Numbered from the stretch's first letter, positions 16,574-26,053 are shown. The stretch: DNA of 64,000 nt from an uncultured Pseudomonadota bacterium (GCA_903884235.1 CAISEB010000025.1:1-64000); one strand, 5' to 3'. The notes: generated from the letters alone by a model not told the origin. Program-made: numbers and translations.

Positions 16574-17143
16574 TCAGTGGGGCTTCAAGTCCGCGACCGG
16601 CTTCACGTTGCCGCAATCGCTCTTCACGAACTTGAATTCTATCTCGCTCTGCACGTGGTGAGTCTCGCCATGCTCGACGATGGTGGTATCGCTGCGCGTC
16701 GTCAGCGTGTCGCCACTCATCATCGACTCGCCGGTTCCGGACGTCTTCGCGCCCTTCGACGCGCAAGCGAGGCTGTAGGTCACGCGGTTGCCAGCGCGCT
16801 GGACGTCGGTCGGCTGGCATGTCCCGTCCTTGTCGGCCACGGGAGCATCGCGCTTGGCCATTTCCGGGGTGATGCACATCTGCATCGCGCCGCCTGCACC
16901 CATCCCCGCCCCCATCCCACCGCGGCCCATCATGGCGCCCATCTGCGCCCGCTGCTCCGCAGACATCTTCGCCATCGCTGCGTTCATCTGCGCGGTCATG
17001 CCCGCCATCTGCGCCAGCGTGTCGTGACCGTCGACGACATTCTTCAACATGTGCATTTCCCAGAGTCCGGGCTTCATGCCGGAGTCCGCGACAGCAGCAC
17101 TGCCCACCGTCGACAAAAGGATGATCGGCAGGATTCGCTTCAC
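16574..17143 (-). CDS. DUF3617 secreted protein
   Basis: A 189-residue protein with signal peptide (MKRILPIILLSTVGSAAVA). It then has the DUF3617 start motif GMKPGLWEM and ends with paired-cysteine segments typical of the family (MCITPEM ... GTCQP ... LACASKG ... SDCGNVKP). A Met/Gly-rich insert (MGAMMGRGGMGAGMGAGGAM) lies near residues 65-90. Start is GTG 17143 with GAGGAG 7 nt upstream. Members are periplasmic and abundant in Gammaproteobacteria, without a proven role. Confidence 0.85.
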   Translation of the reverse strand: MKRILPIILLSTVGSAAVADSGMKPGLWEMHMLKNVVDGHDTLAQMAGMTAQMNAAMAKMSAEQRAQMGAMMGRGGMGAGMGAGGAMQMCITPEMAKRDAPVADKDGTCQPTDVQRAGNRVTYSLACASKGAKTSGTGESMMSGDTLTTRSDTTIVEHGETHHVQSEIEFKFVKSDCGNVKPVADLKPH

Positions 17144-17351
17144 GATTCACTCCTCATTTGACCGACGCTTGGCTTGGATTCCCGGACACCGCAGAGGATG
17201 CCACACGGCAGGGGCCGCCACTATGGACCGACGCGGAACCCCGTCCGAGGAGACGCGGATCGGGCGCCACCGACATCAGGCAGCCGGCGTCGCAGAAATG
17301 CACTTCGGCAGGCCCGGCCACCGCGCTGCACTGCAGGCGTCCGCGAGTCAT

Positions 17352-19064
17352 CTAGGTGCGCACGAACGCCGTCCGGCCGCCGACGACCGTGCGCATCACG
17401 CGCACATCCTTGAGCTTGAACGGATCGACCTCGTGCGGATCTTGGTCCAGCAGCACGAAGTCGGCGTACTTGCCGGCGCTGATCGAGCCTTTGACGTGTT
17501 CCTCGTAGGAGGCGTACGCGCCGTGCAGCGTCCCGATCCGCAGCGCCTCGGCGATCGTCACGCGCTGGTTGAGGCCCCATGGACGCCCGGCATAGTCCGT
17601 GCGCGTGACCATGCTCTGCAGCGCCATCATCGGATCGAAGGGACCCGGCGTGTAGTCGGAGGCGCCCGGTATCAGGATGCCGGCATCGAGGAACGTGCGA
17701 TGCGCGAACATCGAGCGCATCTTCTCCTCGCCATACGCCTTCCACTTCTCGCCGTGGTAGTAGATGTAGGTCCAGAACGGCGTCGGGATCGAGCCGGTCG
17801 CCTTGATGCGGCGGATAAGGTCCGGATTGATCAGCGAACAGTGCTCGATCCGGTGGCGACGATCCGGATGCGGCCACTCCCTGAGCACCCGTTCGTAGGC
17901 GTTGAGAACGAGATCGATCGTCACGTCGCCATTGGCGTGGATGCCGACCTGCCAGCCGTGGCGATGGGCATCCTCCACGGCTTCGTGGATCTGCTTCTGG
18001 TCCATCGTCAGGATGCCGTAGTCGCCGGGCTTGTCGGCATAGGGCGTCGACATGCGCATTGTCCGCTCCGAGGCGGAGCCGTCGGCGACGAACTTGACCG
18101 CGCCGATGCGGACGAACTCGCTGCCGAGACCGGTGTAGACCCCGGCATCGCGCAGCATCGGATAGGGACCCGTCGCGCTGTCGCCCTGCACCAGGACGTA
18201 CGCACGGTGCAGCAGTTCTCCGGCGTCGTACGCCTCCTGGTAGGAGCGCAGCTTCTCGATGGTCGCCTGGGCGTCGTGGACGGTGGTGAGCCCCGCCGCG
18301 GTCAACAGCTTCGACATGTGCGCCATCGCCTTGCGCCCACGCACCCGATTCTGCTCGACCGTGAATGTTTCCCGGAGCCCGACGTTGTCGAACACGTCAT
18401 TCGCAAGCTCGGCGACCTGGCCCTGCAGGTCGCCATTCGCGTCGCGGAAGAAGCGGCCGCCTGTTGGATCCGGGGTCGCGCGCGTGATGCCGGCGAGCGC
18501 GAAGGCCTTGCTGTTGTACCAGGTCGTGTGACCGCCACGATGCACGACGCACACGGGATGGTCGGGGACCGCCTCGTCGAGGTCGCGCCGCGAGAGCGGT
18601 CGACCATCGGTCAGCTTGGTGTCGTCGAACTTGAAGCCACGCACCCAGTAGCCGTCGGGCTTCGATGCGGCCTGCCGACGCAGTGCCTCCTGGATCTCGT
18701 GAATGCTGCGCAGGTCGCAGTTGACGTCGTACAGCTCCTCGGGATCGCCCGGATGGCAGTGCGCGTCGATGAATCCCGGCGTCACGGTCATTCCCGCGGC
18801 GTCGATCACGGTGGTCCGCTTCGCGACCAGCCCGCGGATCGCCGCAGTCGTCCCTATCGCGACGAAGCGGCCGTCGCGCACGGCAAAGGCCTCGGCGCGG
18901 GGAGTGCCGTCGTCCATCGTGTAGACGCGGCCGTTGAGCAGCACGAGATCGGGCTCGAACGCGGGCGGTGGCGCCGGCGGCAGGGACGGTGCGCCGCGCG
19001 CCAGCGACGGCGCGGCAAGCAGCGCGCCGACGCCCAGGAGATCACGACGGTTGATCTTCGACAT
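17352..19064 (-). CDS. Tat-exported amidohydrolase, YtcJ-like
   Basis: A 570-residue protein with Tat signal (KINRRDLLGVGALLAAPSLARG). Then comes an amidohydrolase (metal-dependent hydrolase) TIM-barrel of the YtcJ-like group. Visible metal-site elements are FIDAHCHPGD (HxH), GIHANGDV, HRIEHCSL and the final GASDYTPGPFDP aspartate. The flanking beta-sandwich is built from the N- and C-terminal strands (VYTMDDGTPRAEAFAVRDGRFVAIG and FVLLDQDPHEVD). It should hydrolyse an amide or cyclic amide in the periplasm; the substrate is not evident. ATG 19064 has AGGAG 8 nt upstream. A small VOC gene lies upstream in the same direction. Confidence 0.85.
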   Translation of the reverse strand: MSKINRRDLLGVGALLAAPSLARGAPSLPPAPPPAFEPDLVLLNGRVYTMDDGTPRAEAFAVRDGRFVAIGTTAAIRGLVAKRTTVIDAAGMTVTPGFIDAHCHPGDPEELYDVNCDLRSIHEIQEALRRQAASKPDGYWVRGFKFDDTKLTDGRPLSRRDLDEAVPDHPVCVVHRGGHTTWYNSKAFALAGITRATPDPTGGRFFRDANGDLQGQVAELANDVFDNVGLRETFTVEQNRVRGRKAMAHMSKLLTAAGLTTVHDAQATIEKLRSYQEAYDAGELLHRAYVLVQGDSATGPYPMLRDAGVYTGLGSEFVRIGAVKFVADGSASERTMRMSTPYADKPGDYGILTMDQKQIHEAVEDAHRHGWQVGIHANGDVTIDLVLNAYERVLREWPHPDRRHRIEHCSLINPDLIRRIKATGSIPTPFWTYIYYHGEKWKAYGEEKMRSMFAHRTFLDAGILIPGASDYTPGPFDPMMALQSMVTRTDYAGRPWGLNQRVTIAEALRIGTLHGAYASYEEHVKGSISAGKYADFVLLDQDPHEVDPFKLKDVRVMRTVVGGRTAFVRT

Positions 19065-19231
19065 GATGAGCTCCTGGCAGGCAAGGCTGCGGTCCCGGAC
19101 CATCCGCGAGTCGCCACCCGAAACAGCGGCCCGATGACTCGGGCGTGCACCGCCCGATCAGCGTAGCAACCACCGAAGCGCGACAGCAAGCTGCCGGCGC
19201 CGGGACGCGATCGGGCGGCCAGTCCCGAGCA

Positions 19232-19678
19232 TCACGCGGTGGGCAGTGCCACCGACGGCACCCACACGTAGCCGTCGTCGTCGACGAGGTAGGCCTCGCG
19301 CAACCCGTGTTCCTTGTCCATCGCGCCACTCAGCACAATCGCATCGCATTGCCGCGCACGCGCCTCGGCCAGATCCGGGTCCACGCCATAGAGACGCAGC
19401 TCGACGCCTGCGCCTCGCGCCTCGAGGCCGGCCACCGCTCCACGAAACGCATGGGCGCGGTAGGACCAGTCCGAATGCAGCAGCCAGCGACTGCCGGCCA
19501 CCGCGACGATCGCGAAGTGCTTCTCGAGGTGTTCGATCCGCGCCCCGAGTACTTCGGCCTGGAACCGGGCGGACCGCGCCACGTCACGGACCAGCAGGTT
19601 GATCCCGAGGCCCGGCGGGATGCGCCGCCCGTAGGCCGCCGGATCCGGCCGCGTCGTCTTCCAGACCTGATCGCTCAT
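19232..19678 (-). CDS. VOC/glyoxalase-fold protein
   Basis: A 148-residue protein of the vicinal-oxygen-chelate fold: paired beta-alpha-beta-beta-beta modules with GINLLVRDVARSARFQAEVLGARIEHLEKHFAIVAVAGS in the first half and ARGAGVELRLYGVDPDLAEARAR, then AYLVDDDGYVWVPS, in the second. Members bind a divalent metal and include glyoxalase I, dioxygenases and antibiotic-binding proteins. The function here is open. ATG 19678 is chosen. It lies 167 bases upstream of the amidohydrolase gene in the same direction and may be co-transcribed. Confidence 0.75.
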   Translation of the reverse strand: MSDQVWKTTRPDPAAYGRRIPPGLGINLLVRDVARSARFQAEVLGARIEHLEKHFAIVAVAGSRWLLHSDWSYRAHAFRGAVAGLEARGAGVELRLYGVDPDLAEARARQCDAIVLSGAMDKEHGLREAYLVDDDGYVWVPSVALPTA

Positions 19679-19800
19679 CGCACGCGAACCCCCATTCGGC
19701 CGGCCGCGCCGGGACCGTCGCCCGGTACCGAGGGGCCAGGCGGCGATGGCGCGTCCGAGTCTAGACACGTGCCGACCGGGCCGGCAACGCCGCGAACCGG

Positions 19801-20133
19801 TCAGTGGCTTTCACGCGCCGCGGCGAACGCGGCGGGCGCGCGCTGCTCGAGCTGGTGCAGCGAGGCCTGGCGCGTATCGCGCACGCAGTCGGCGTAGGTC
19901 TCGCGGCTCGAGACGCGTCGGGAATCCTCGAACTGCCGGCACAGCTGGCGGGCAGCCGCCGCGATGCGAGCCTCGGCCGCCGCGATACCCGCCGGGGTGG
20001 ACAGGTCGATCCCGGCGAGGGTGACCGGACGCGACACCCGGTCAGGGACCTTAGCAGGATCGGCCGCCGCGGTGACGGCGCTGGACAGGGACAGGGCGGC
20101 GAGGCCGGCGATGGCGGTTGACCGGGCGGACAT
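19801..20133 (-). CDS. UrcA-family secreted protein
   Basis: A 110-residue protein with signal peptide (MSARSTAIAGLAALSLSSAVTAAA). It then has the UrcA pattern, VTLAGIDLSTPAGIAAAEARI and a C-terminal pair of cysteines (RQLCRQFEDSR ... TYADCVRDTR) predicted to form a disulphide. These proteins are small, exported and of unknown function, common in Sphingomonadales and Steroidobacterales-like bacteria. ATG 20133 is chosen because AAGGAG lies 7 nt upstream; 20151 is an alternative. Confidence 0.8.
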   Translation of the reverse strand: MSARSTAIAGLAALSLSSAVTAAADPAKVPDRVSRPVTLAGIDLSTPAGIAAAEARIAAAARQLCRQFEDSRRVSSRETYADCVRDTRQASLHQLEQRAPAAFAAARESH

Positions 20134-20483
20134 GGGCGCTCTCCTTGGCATGATGGGGATTCAGTCGACACTCCGGCCGCAGCCGGGCCGGTGTGCACGA
20201 TGCCGTTCCGTTGCACCCGAAGTCCTGAGGGCCGTTTGAAATCCCCTGACGTTCATCTGAAGGCGCATCGTCCGGGCTTGATGGCCGATTCATGACAGGC
20301 CACGCCGAACGCCGGGCCCGCAGGCCCTCGGAGCGACCAGTGGGATTCGCCCGCCACAGGCCTGCGTCATCGGGACCGCTGCGACGACGACGTCCGGATG
20401 GATGCTTCGGGTACTGGACAATTCGCCGGCGTGACGATGTCGGTCATCCAAGGCAGGACGGCCGATGGGGCGAGGGCAACGAC

Positions 20484-20723
20484 ATGTCCATCATCGACGG
20501 CGAGAAAGTCCCGTCGATCCATGGCGCCGGCGCGGAGGGCGACTTCCTCGGCACCGACGACTTCGGTAGCCACTTGCTTGCGCGCCAAAGCTACTCAACT
20601 CCGGCGGTCGGCGCCGAACTCGCGGGTGCGCGAAGCAGCGTCTATTTCGTCCACCTCGACTCGCCCATCCCGTTCACGCACTCGCTGCGCGCGACCGAGG
20701 GGCCCTGGGCCACCGGCCACTGA
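20484..20723 (+). CDS. Small hypothetical protein
   Basis: A 79-residue frame (MSIIDGEKVPSIHGAGAEG...). Most codons end in G or C, composition is protein-like, and GAGGG lies 7 nt before the ATG. It has no signal peptide or TM segment and I recognise no family. The remaining part of the 690-base gap 20134-20820 shows nothing else. It is kept because codon use looks real, though it could be chance in GC-rich DNA. It would run co-directionally with the regulator that follows. Confidence 0.42.
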   Translation: MSIIDGEKVPSIHGAGAEGDFLGTDDFGSHLLARQSYSTPAVGAELAGARSSVYFVHLDSPIPFTHSLRATEGPWATGH

Positions 20724-20820
20724 CACTACCGGTGCAGCTCGTGCTGGATATACTCGGCATGCTGACCCTCCCGCCAGCCGCGGCGGGACTGCCAGAAGGG
20801 AGTTCGAGGAAGCAGATTGC

Positions 20821-22701
20821 ATGGAGCGGCCCACCTCCACGTCGTTCATGATTGGCGATTGGCGCGTCGACCCATCCAGCGGTCGACTGGAGCGCGACGG
20901 CATCGTCGTGGCACTCGAACCGCGGACGATGCGGCTGCTGCTCAGCCTCGCAGCGCGCCCGGGCGAGGTCGTCAGCATGCAGACACTGCTCGACGAGGTC
21001 TGGGCCGACGTCGTCGTCACGCCCGACTCCGTCTACCAGGCGGTCGCATCCCTGCGCCGGACGCTCGGCGACAACGCGAAGGATTCAACCTACATCGCGA
21101 CCGTCTCCCGTCGTGGCTACCGGCTCGCGGCCGAGGTCCGGCCGATCGCCGCCGCGGCGGCGCCGGCCCCGCAACCGCTCCCGCCCGCGACGCCAATCGC
21201 CCCGAACCCGGCGCCGGGGCGCCGGCGCTGGCCGATGGTCGCCATCGCGTTCTCGGCCCTGCTCTGCATCGCGCTGGTCATCGCCTCGCGCGCCGGGATG
21301 CTGGGCGCGCAGCCCGCGCCCGCACCGACCGCACCCCGCCCGCTGTCGGTCGCCGTGCTGCCGTTCATCGATCTCAGCGAGGCGCGGGACCAGGGGTTCT
21401 TCGCCGACGGCCTGTCGGAGGAACTGATCGACCACCTGGTGCGGGTGCCCGACCTGTACGTGCCCGCCCGCACCTCGTCGTTCTACTTCAAGGACCGGCG
21501 CGTCACGATCGACGCCGTCGCGCGCCAGCTGCGCGTCACGCACGTGCTCGAAGGCAGCATCCGCAAGTCCGGCGATCGCATCCGCATCACCGCCCAGCTG
21601 ATCCGGGCGGACACGGGCTACCACGTCTGGTCGGAGACCTACGACCGGCCGGTGCAGGAGATCTTCAGCGCCCAGGACGACATCGCGAACGCCGTCGTAC
21701 ATTCGCTCAAGGGCTCGCTGCTGCCGGACCGGCCCGCGGCCGCGCACCTGCCGGCGCCCGCCGCCTATGAGACGTACCTGAAGGTCCGCCAGTCCTTCGA
21801 GCGCGGCAACAGCGATGACGCCGCGTACGCCGAGCAGCTCCGCGAGCTCGATCGCGCGATCGCGATCGACCCTGCGTTCGCGCGCGCCTATGGCCTCAAG
21901 GCGAGCGTGCTCGTCGCGCGCGCCGGATTCGACTACATGCCGGCGGCGGAAGGATTCGAGGCGGCGCGCCGCGCGGCAACGCGTGCGATCGAGCTCGATC
22001 CGGGCGATGCGGCCGGGCACACCGCGCTCGCGAAGGTCCACTTGCTCTACGATTGGGACTCCACCCAGGCCAAGGGCGAGATCGACGCCGCGCTCGCGCT
22101 CGACTCGGCGGACTCGTTCGCGCTGCGGGTGGCCGGCCAGATCGCCGAGACGCTGGGCCTGAACGACGAGGCGATCCGCTACTACGAGCGGGCGACCGCC
22201 AAGGATCCGCTCGCGGCATTCACGTTCTACGATCTCGGCTCCGCACTGCACACGATGCGCCGGCTACCCGATGCGAAGGCCGCGCTGCAGCGCGCCATGG
22301 ACCTGGGCGAGGGGTCCGGCCAGGCCCGTTCCGAACTTGGCCTCGTACTGCTCGACCAGGGCGATTACGACACGGCGCTGAAGCAGCTCGAGGGCGCCGA
22401 CGAGCGCAGCGGCGCGGAAGGGCACGCGATGATCTATTTCGCGATGGGCCGTCGCGCGGAGAGCGATGCGGCCATGCGCATCGCCGAGCGACTCGACCGC
22501 GGCCACGACGAGTTCAGCCTCGCGGAGGTTCGCGCATTCCGCGGCGAGCGGGACCTCGCGATCGCGGCCCTCGACCGCGCGATCGCGCACCATGAGATCG
22601 ACTGCATCGGCATCACGACCGATCCGTACATGCAGCCGCTGCACGAGGACCCGCGCTTCCGCGCACTCGTCGCGCGCGTCAGCCCGTCGCACCGATCCTG
22701 A
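20821..22701 (+). CDS. CadC-like winged-helix membrane regulator with TPR domain
   Basis: A 626-residue one-component regulator. Residues about 10-105 are an OmpR/CadC winged helix (LERDGIVVALEPRTMRLLLSLA ... YIATVSRRGYRL). A Pro/Ala linker and one membrane helix (residues about 140-158) follow. A FlgO/TolB-N-like domain comes next (LSVAVLPFIDLS ... VLEGSIRKSGDRIRITAQLI ... VWSETYDR), then C-terminal tetratricopeptide repeats from about residue 340. The N-terminal domain binds DNA in the cytoplasm. The periplasmic TPR part probably senses a ligand or partner and signals across the membrane. ATG 20821 is preferred; longer in-frame reading upstream is not coding-like. The gene is convergent with the M28 peptidase. 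Confidence 0.85.
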   Translation: MERPTSTSFMIGDWRVDPSSGRLERDGIVVALEPRTMRLLLSLAARPGEVVSMQTLLDEVWADVVVTPDSVYQAVASLRRTLGDNAKDSTYIATVSRRGYRLAAEVRPIAAAAAPAPQPLPPATPIAPNPAPGRRRWPMVAIAFSALLCIALVIASRAGMLGAQPAPAPTAPRPLSVAVLPFIDLSEARDQGFFADGLSEELIDHLVRVPDLYVPARTSSFYFKDRRVTIDAVARQLRVTHVLEGSIRKSGDRIRITAQLIRADTGYHVWSETYDRPVQEIFSAQDDIANAVVHSLKGSLLPDRPAAAHLPAPAAYETYLKVRQSFERGNSDDAAYAEQLRELDRAIAIDPAFARAYGLKASVLVARAGFDYMPAAEGFEAARRAATRAIELDPGDAAGHTALAKVHLLYDWDSTQAKGEIDAALALDSADSFALRVAGQIAETLGLNDEAIRYYERATAKDPLAAFTFYDLGSALHTMRRLPDAKAALQRAMDLGEGSGQARSELGLVLLDQGDYDTALKQLEGADERSGAEGHAMIYFAMGRRAESDAAMRIAERLDRGHDEFSLAEVRAFRGERDLAIAALDRAIAHHEIDCIGITTDPYMQPLHEDPRFRALVARVSPSHRS

Positions 22702-22710
22702 TCACGGGGC

Positions 22711-24303
22711 TCAGCGTGCGCGCGAGGCAGGACGTCCGCGCTCGTAGATGCGGAAGAAGCTGTCGTCGTTCCAGGTCGGGCGCGCGGGCTCGTTCGCGAT
22801 GCGGACCGCGAGTTCGCGGATGACTTCCTCGAAGCCCGCCGCGGCCGCAAGATCAACCGGCTGCCCGGTGTCGTCCGATGGCGCGTGGTAGCGCGCGGAC
22901 AGCCAGCGGCGCATCACCGCTTCGTCCGCGGAACCGGGTTCGTAGCCGACCTTCAGCGACAGCGAGGGAATCCCCTGCTTGATGAAGCTGTACTGGTCGC
23001 TGCGCACGAACAGGTTGCGCAGCGGCTCCGCGTCCCCCTGCGTGCGGTACCCGAGCGAATGCGCGACACGCGTCGCGACGCCGCCGAGGTCGGACTCCTC
23101 GAGGCCGTAGACCGTCAGCACCTGCAGCGGGACGATCGGCAGGAACATGTCGGTATTGATGTCGGCGACGATGCGCTCCACCGGCACCGTTGGCCGGCTC
23201 GCGTAGTAGCGCGAGCCGAGCAGGCCCTTCTCCTCGCCCGTGACCCAGACGAACAGCACCGATCGACGCGGCTTGGTGCGCTCCGTCGCGAGCGAGGTCG
23301 CGACGTCGAGGAGCAGCGCCGAGCCGGAGGCGTTGTCCATCGCGCCATTGTTGATGCGATCGCCTCGGATCGGCTCGCCAATGCCGAGGTGGTCGAGGTG
23401 CGCGCTCAGCACGACGTACTCGTCGCGCAGCACGGGATCGCTCCCGCGCACGGTGGAGATCAGGTTCGCGGAATGCACGGCGCGGCTCTCGACGTGCGTC
23501 GACGCGTGCAGCCGGGCGGGCAGCACGAAACGCGGCAGCGGCCGACGCTCCTTGGCCAGTTCGGCGATCTCGGCGAAGCGGTGCTCCGTCCCCTCGAAGA
23601 CGAGCTCCGCGTGGGCCGGGTTGAGTATGCCGGAGAACTGGGCGCCGGCGGAGTCGTCGAATTCCCGCCCGACCAGCACCATGCTCGGATGCGAACGGTT
23701 GAGCGCCATTCGCTCCCATGGGATGTCCATCGCTGCCGGATTCGGGATCAGCAGCATGCCGATCGCGCCGGCCGCGCGGAGCGCCTTCCAGCGCTCGGCG
23801 GCCGACTGGGCGTGCGCGGCGAGCGGGGTGGACATCGACGACGGCGAGCCCGACATCACGACGACGATCGCGCCGCGCACGTCGAGTCCGGCGAAGTCGT
23901 CGTGATGGGCGTCGGCGACGGTCAGCCCGTAGCCGACGAACACGAGTGGCGCATCGACGTGCGGCGCGAGGTCCACGCGCGTCGAGAAGTACGCCTGGTC
24001 GCCGAGCACGAGCGGGATTTCACGGCCGCCGCGAACGAGGGCCATCGACGAGTCGGCCTCGACGAGCGTCCGGGAGAGCAGCTCGAGCGGCTGCTCGACG
24101 GTCGGGATGCCGGCCGCGGCGAGGCGCCGCTCGAGGTAGCGGCGCGCCGCACGCTCGCCTGGACTTCCGGTGTCGCGGCCCTCGAAGCGGTCGTCGGCCA
24201 GCACGCGCACGGTGTCCCACCAGCCCACGCCGTCGAAGTGCGTCGCCGCGGAGGCGGGGCAGCAGAGAAGGCCGCCAAGCAGCATGACGATGGCCGGGCG
24301 CAT
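22711..24303 (-). CDS. M28-family zinc metallopeptidase with PA domain
   Basis: A 530-residue secreted protein (signal peptide 1-19). A protease-associated domain (APLVFVGYGLTVAD ... GAIVVVMSGSP) is followed by the M28 catalytic domain. Di-zinc ligands can be assigned: H in SAHLDHLG, D in GAMDNASGS, E in GEEKGLLG, D in INTDMFLP and H in RYHAPSDD. The catalytic Glu is in GEE. It should act as an aminopeptidase or carboxypeptidase on exported peptides. ATG 24303 has a GAGGAAA ribosome site. The gene is convergent with the regulator at 20821, with only 9 bases between stops. Confidence 0.9.
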   Translation of the reverse strand: MRPAIVMLLGGLLCCPASAATHFDGVGWWDTVRVLADDRFEGRDTGSPGERAARRYLERRLAAAGIPTVEQPLELLSRTLVEADSSMALVRGGREIPLVLGDQAYFSTRVDLAPHVDAPLVFVGYGLTVADAHHDDFAGLDVRGAIVVVMSGSPSSMSTPLAAHAQSAAERWKALRAAGAIGMLLIPNPAAMDIPWERMALNRSHPSMVLVGREFDDSAGAQFSGILNPAHAELVFEGTEHRFAEIAELAKERRPLPRFVLPARLHASTHVESRAVHSANLISTVRGSDPVLRDEYVVLSAHLDHLGIGEPIRGDRINNGAMDNASGSALLLDVATSLATERTKPRRSVLFVWVTGEEKGLLGSRYYASRPTVPVERIVADINTDMFLPIVPLQVLTVYGLEESDLGGVATRVAHSLGYRTQGDAEPLRNLFVRSDQYSFIKQGIPSLSLKVGYEPGSADEAVMRRWLSARYHAPSDDTGQPVDLAAAAGFEEVIRELAVRIANEPARPTWNDDSFFRIYERGRPASRAR

Positions 24304-24421
24304 GGGGTTTCCTCGTGGGGTCGTACGTGGGCCCGGCAGGCGACCGCCTCGACGCGGGCGAACCGGAGCGCCCATCATAAACCGACGACGGCCCGCACCG
24401 ACATGGGCATCGGGAAGCGCC

Positions 24422-25153
24422 TCAGTAGTCGGCCTTCAGCGCGAGGTAGAAGCCGTACTGCCCTTCGGACCGCGCATGCTGGAGGCCCGGGCCCAGCGAG
24501 GCGAGCAGCGACCAGTGCGGCGCGAGAGACAGCGTGAGGCCCAGGTTCGCCGCGGCCAGGGAACGTCCGCCGATCGCGTCGGCCGAGCGGCCGTAGATCT
24601 CGGCGCCGAGCGTCATGGCGGGCGTGAGCGCCCGCGTCAGCGCGACGCCGCCCGTCCAGAAGTCACGGGCACCCGCGCCCGGGTTGAACTCGTAACCGCC
24701 GCCCCCGAACAAGGACCAGGCGCCGAGGTCGCGCCCGGCCCACACCGGCAGCAGCAGCTGGGTCCTGCGCGGGCCGAGGCCGTCGGCGGCGCTCGCCACG
24801 AACAGGCGCGGAAAGAACGCGACATCGGGTGCCGCGCCGCCCTCGCGCGCGTGCAGGAACCGGTATTTTCCGGCCAGCTCGACGGTTCCCATCCCGACGC
24901 GGGTACGGGGGTCCTGCTGGTAGGCCAGGGGCAGCACGAGGGTCAGCTGGAGGTCTTCGGCCGCGCCGTAGTTGAGGTCGATCCCGGCTTCGCCGCTGCG
25001 CACGCCGTCGGCTTTCGTGCCCGCCGCGAAATGATAGATCTCCCAGTTACCGCGATCGGTCGGCACCGGATCGTCCGTCACGTACGGCGGCCCGGCGACG
25101 GCGGCGCCCATCGCGGCGCATGCGACGACCGCGAGCGCCGCCCGGCGGATCAT
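24422..25153 (-). CDS. Outer-membrane porin-like beta-barrel protein
   Basis: A 243-residue protein with a signal peptide (IRRAALAVVACAAMGAAVA), then alternating hydrophobic beta strands ending in an aromatic C-terminus (LALKADY). The terminal aromatic is the usual signal for outer-membrane barrels. The pattern (GPPYVTDDPVPTDRGNWE ... LPLAYQQDP) belongs to the transporter family related to the MetA/phenol-pathway outer-membrane proteins. It is possibly a diffusion channel for hydrophobic compounds. The start ATG 25153 overlaps the stop of the upstream membrane-protein gene by 4 nt (ATGA), so translation is coupled. Confidence 0.75.
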   Translation of the reverse strand: MIRRAALAVVACAAMGAAVAGPPYVTDDPVPTDRGNWEIYHFAAGTKADGVRSGEAGIDLNYGAAEDLQLTLVLPLAYQQDPRTRVGMGTVELAGKYRFLHAREGGAAPDVAFFPRLFVASAADGLGPRRTQLLLPVWAGRDLGAWSLFGGGGYEFNPGAGARDFWTGGVALTRALTPAMTLGAEIYGRSADAIGGRSLAAANLGLTLSLAPHWSLLASLGPGLQHARSEGQYGFYLALKADY

Positions 25154-25920
25154 CGCGCGTCGCGCCGGCGCATCAGCCACACGCCGAGCACCATCACGGC
25201 GGCGATCACGAGCGAGGACTGGATCCGGTCGAGCCCGAGACCGCCGTTGGCCGGGAGCTTCGTCAGCACGTCGCCGAGCGTCGCACCGAGCGGTCGCGTG
25301 AGCACGTACGCGGCCCAGAACAGCAGCGTCGCCGACATGCGCGTCAGCACCCGCAACGACGCGACCAGGGCGATCAGGGCCGCGAACAGGAGCGCCCCGC
25401 TGCCGAATCCGAGGCCGAGGTCGTCGGCCGTGAAGTCGCCGAGCGCCGTACCGAGCGTGTTCGAGACCAGGATCGTCACCCAGTAGAAGCCCTCGTCCGC
25501 GCGGCTCGTCACCGGGTCGAACGCGATGCGCCCGGTCGTGCGGTGCCAGGCCAGCAGTACGGCGATGACGCCGCCGAACAGGATCGCCGAGGACAGCGGG
25601 TAGCCGAGCCCGACCGTCCGGTCGAGGTAGTCCGATGTCGTCGTGCCGACGGTCGTCGTCGCGACCACGCACGCCCAGTACGCCACCGGTTGGAATCGAC
25701 GGCGAGTCACCTGGACGAGGGCGGCGATGGCGAAGAGGCCGAGCAGCAGCAGCGAGCTCGACCGGTAGCCGAGCCCCAGCTGCATCGACAGCGCATCGCC
25801 GCCGGTTTCGCCGAGGGTCGTCGCGAGGATCTTCACGAGCCAGAAGCCGGCCGTGACGGTCGCGACCTTCGTCACGAGGGCGCCCGGATCGGTCGGCGTA
25901 TCGCGGCGAGCGTCTGGCAA
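25150..25920 (-). CDS. COG4705-like multi-spanning membrane protein
   Basis: A 256-residue protein with about seven to nine membrane helices. It contains two internal repeats, ETGGDALSMQLGLGYRSSSLLLLGLF and GTALGDFTADDLGLGFGSGALLF, whose glycine and acidic motifs suggest a duplicated three- or four-helix unit. Similar COG4705 proteins are annotated only as membrane proteins of unknown function. I prefer the TTG start at 25920, with GGAGG 8 nt upstream. In-frame upstream codons to 26130 run into the promoter and start of the divergent CoA-transferase. It is coupled by an ATGA overlap to the porin-like gene. Confidence 0.68.
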   Translation of the reverse strand: MPDARRDTPTDPGALVTKVATVTAGFWLVKILATTLGETGGDALSMQLGLGYRSSSLLLLGLFAIAALVQVTRRRFQPVAYWACVVATTTVGTTTSDYLDRTVGLGYPLSSAILFGGVIAVLLAWHRTTGRIAFDPVTSRADEGFYWVTILVSNTLGTALGDFTADDLGLGFGSGALLFAALIALVASLRVLTRMSATLLFWAAYVLTRPLGATLGDVLTKLPANGGLGLDRIQSSLVIAAVMVLGVWLMRRRDAR

Positions 25921-26053
25921 TGTCAGGTCCTCCACGTGGGGCGCGTACTCTACTCCTGCGCCTACGGCATTCGCCACCTTGCCGCCGCAGGACGGAGTCC
26001 TGCATGCTCGCCCCGGCATCGACCGCCGACCGCGAATCGGGAGACTCGAGGAC

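Noticed and set aside
17049-19166. Long plus-strand open frame opposite the Tat-exported amidohydrolase
   Set aside because: It is an antisense shadow in GC-rich DNA: no signal peptide or domain, His/Arg/Asp-rich composition, while the opposite strand has complete catalytic motifs.
22711-24303. Possible missing zinc ligand in the M28 peptidase (SDQ where SDH might be expected)
   Set aside because: The fifth ligand in this family is the His in the later YHxPSDD segment, which is present, so the site looks complete.
22885-24537. Long plus-strand open frame opposite the M28 peptidase
   Set aside because: It is an antisense shadow: the minus strand has an intact signal peptide, PA domain and zinc ligands.
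24422-26005. A single long minus-strand frame spanning the porin-like gene and part of the membrane protein gene
   Set aside because: The 5' part is a shadow of the COG4705 gene in another frame: its composition is Arg-rich and the two genes are explained separately with an ATGA overlap.
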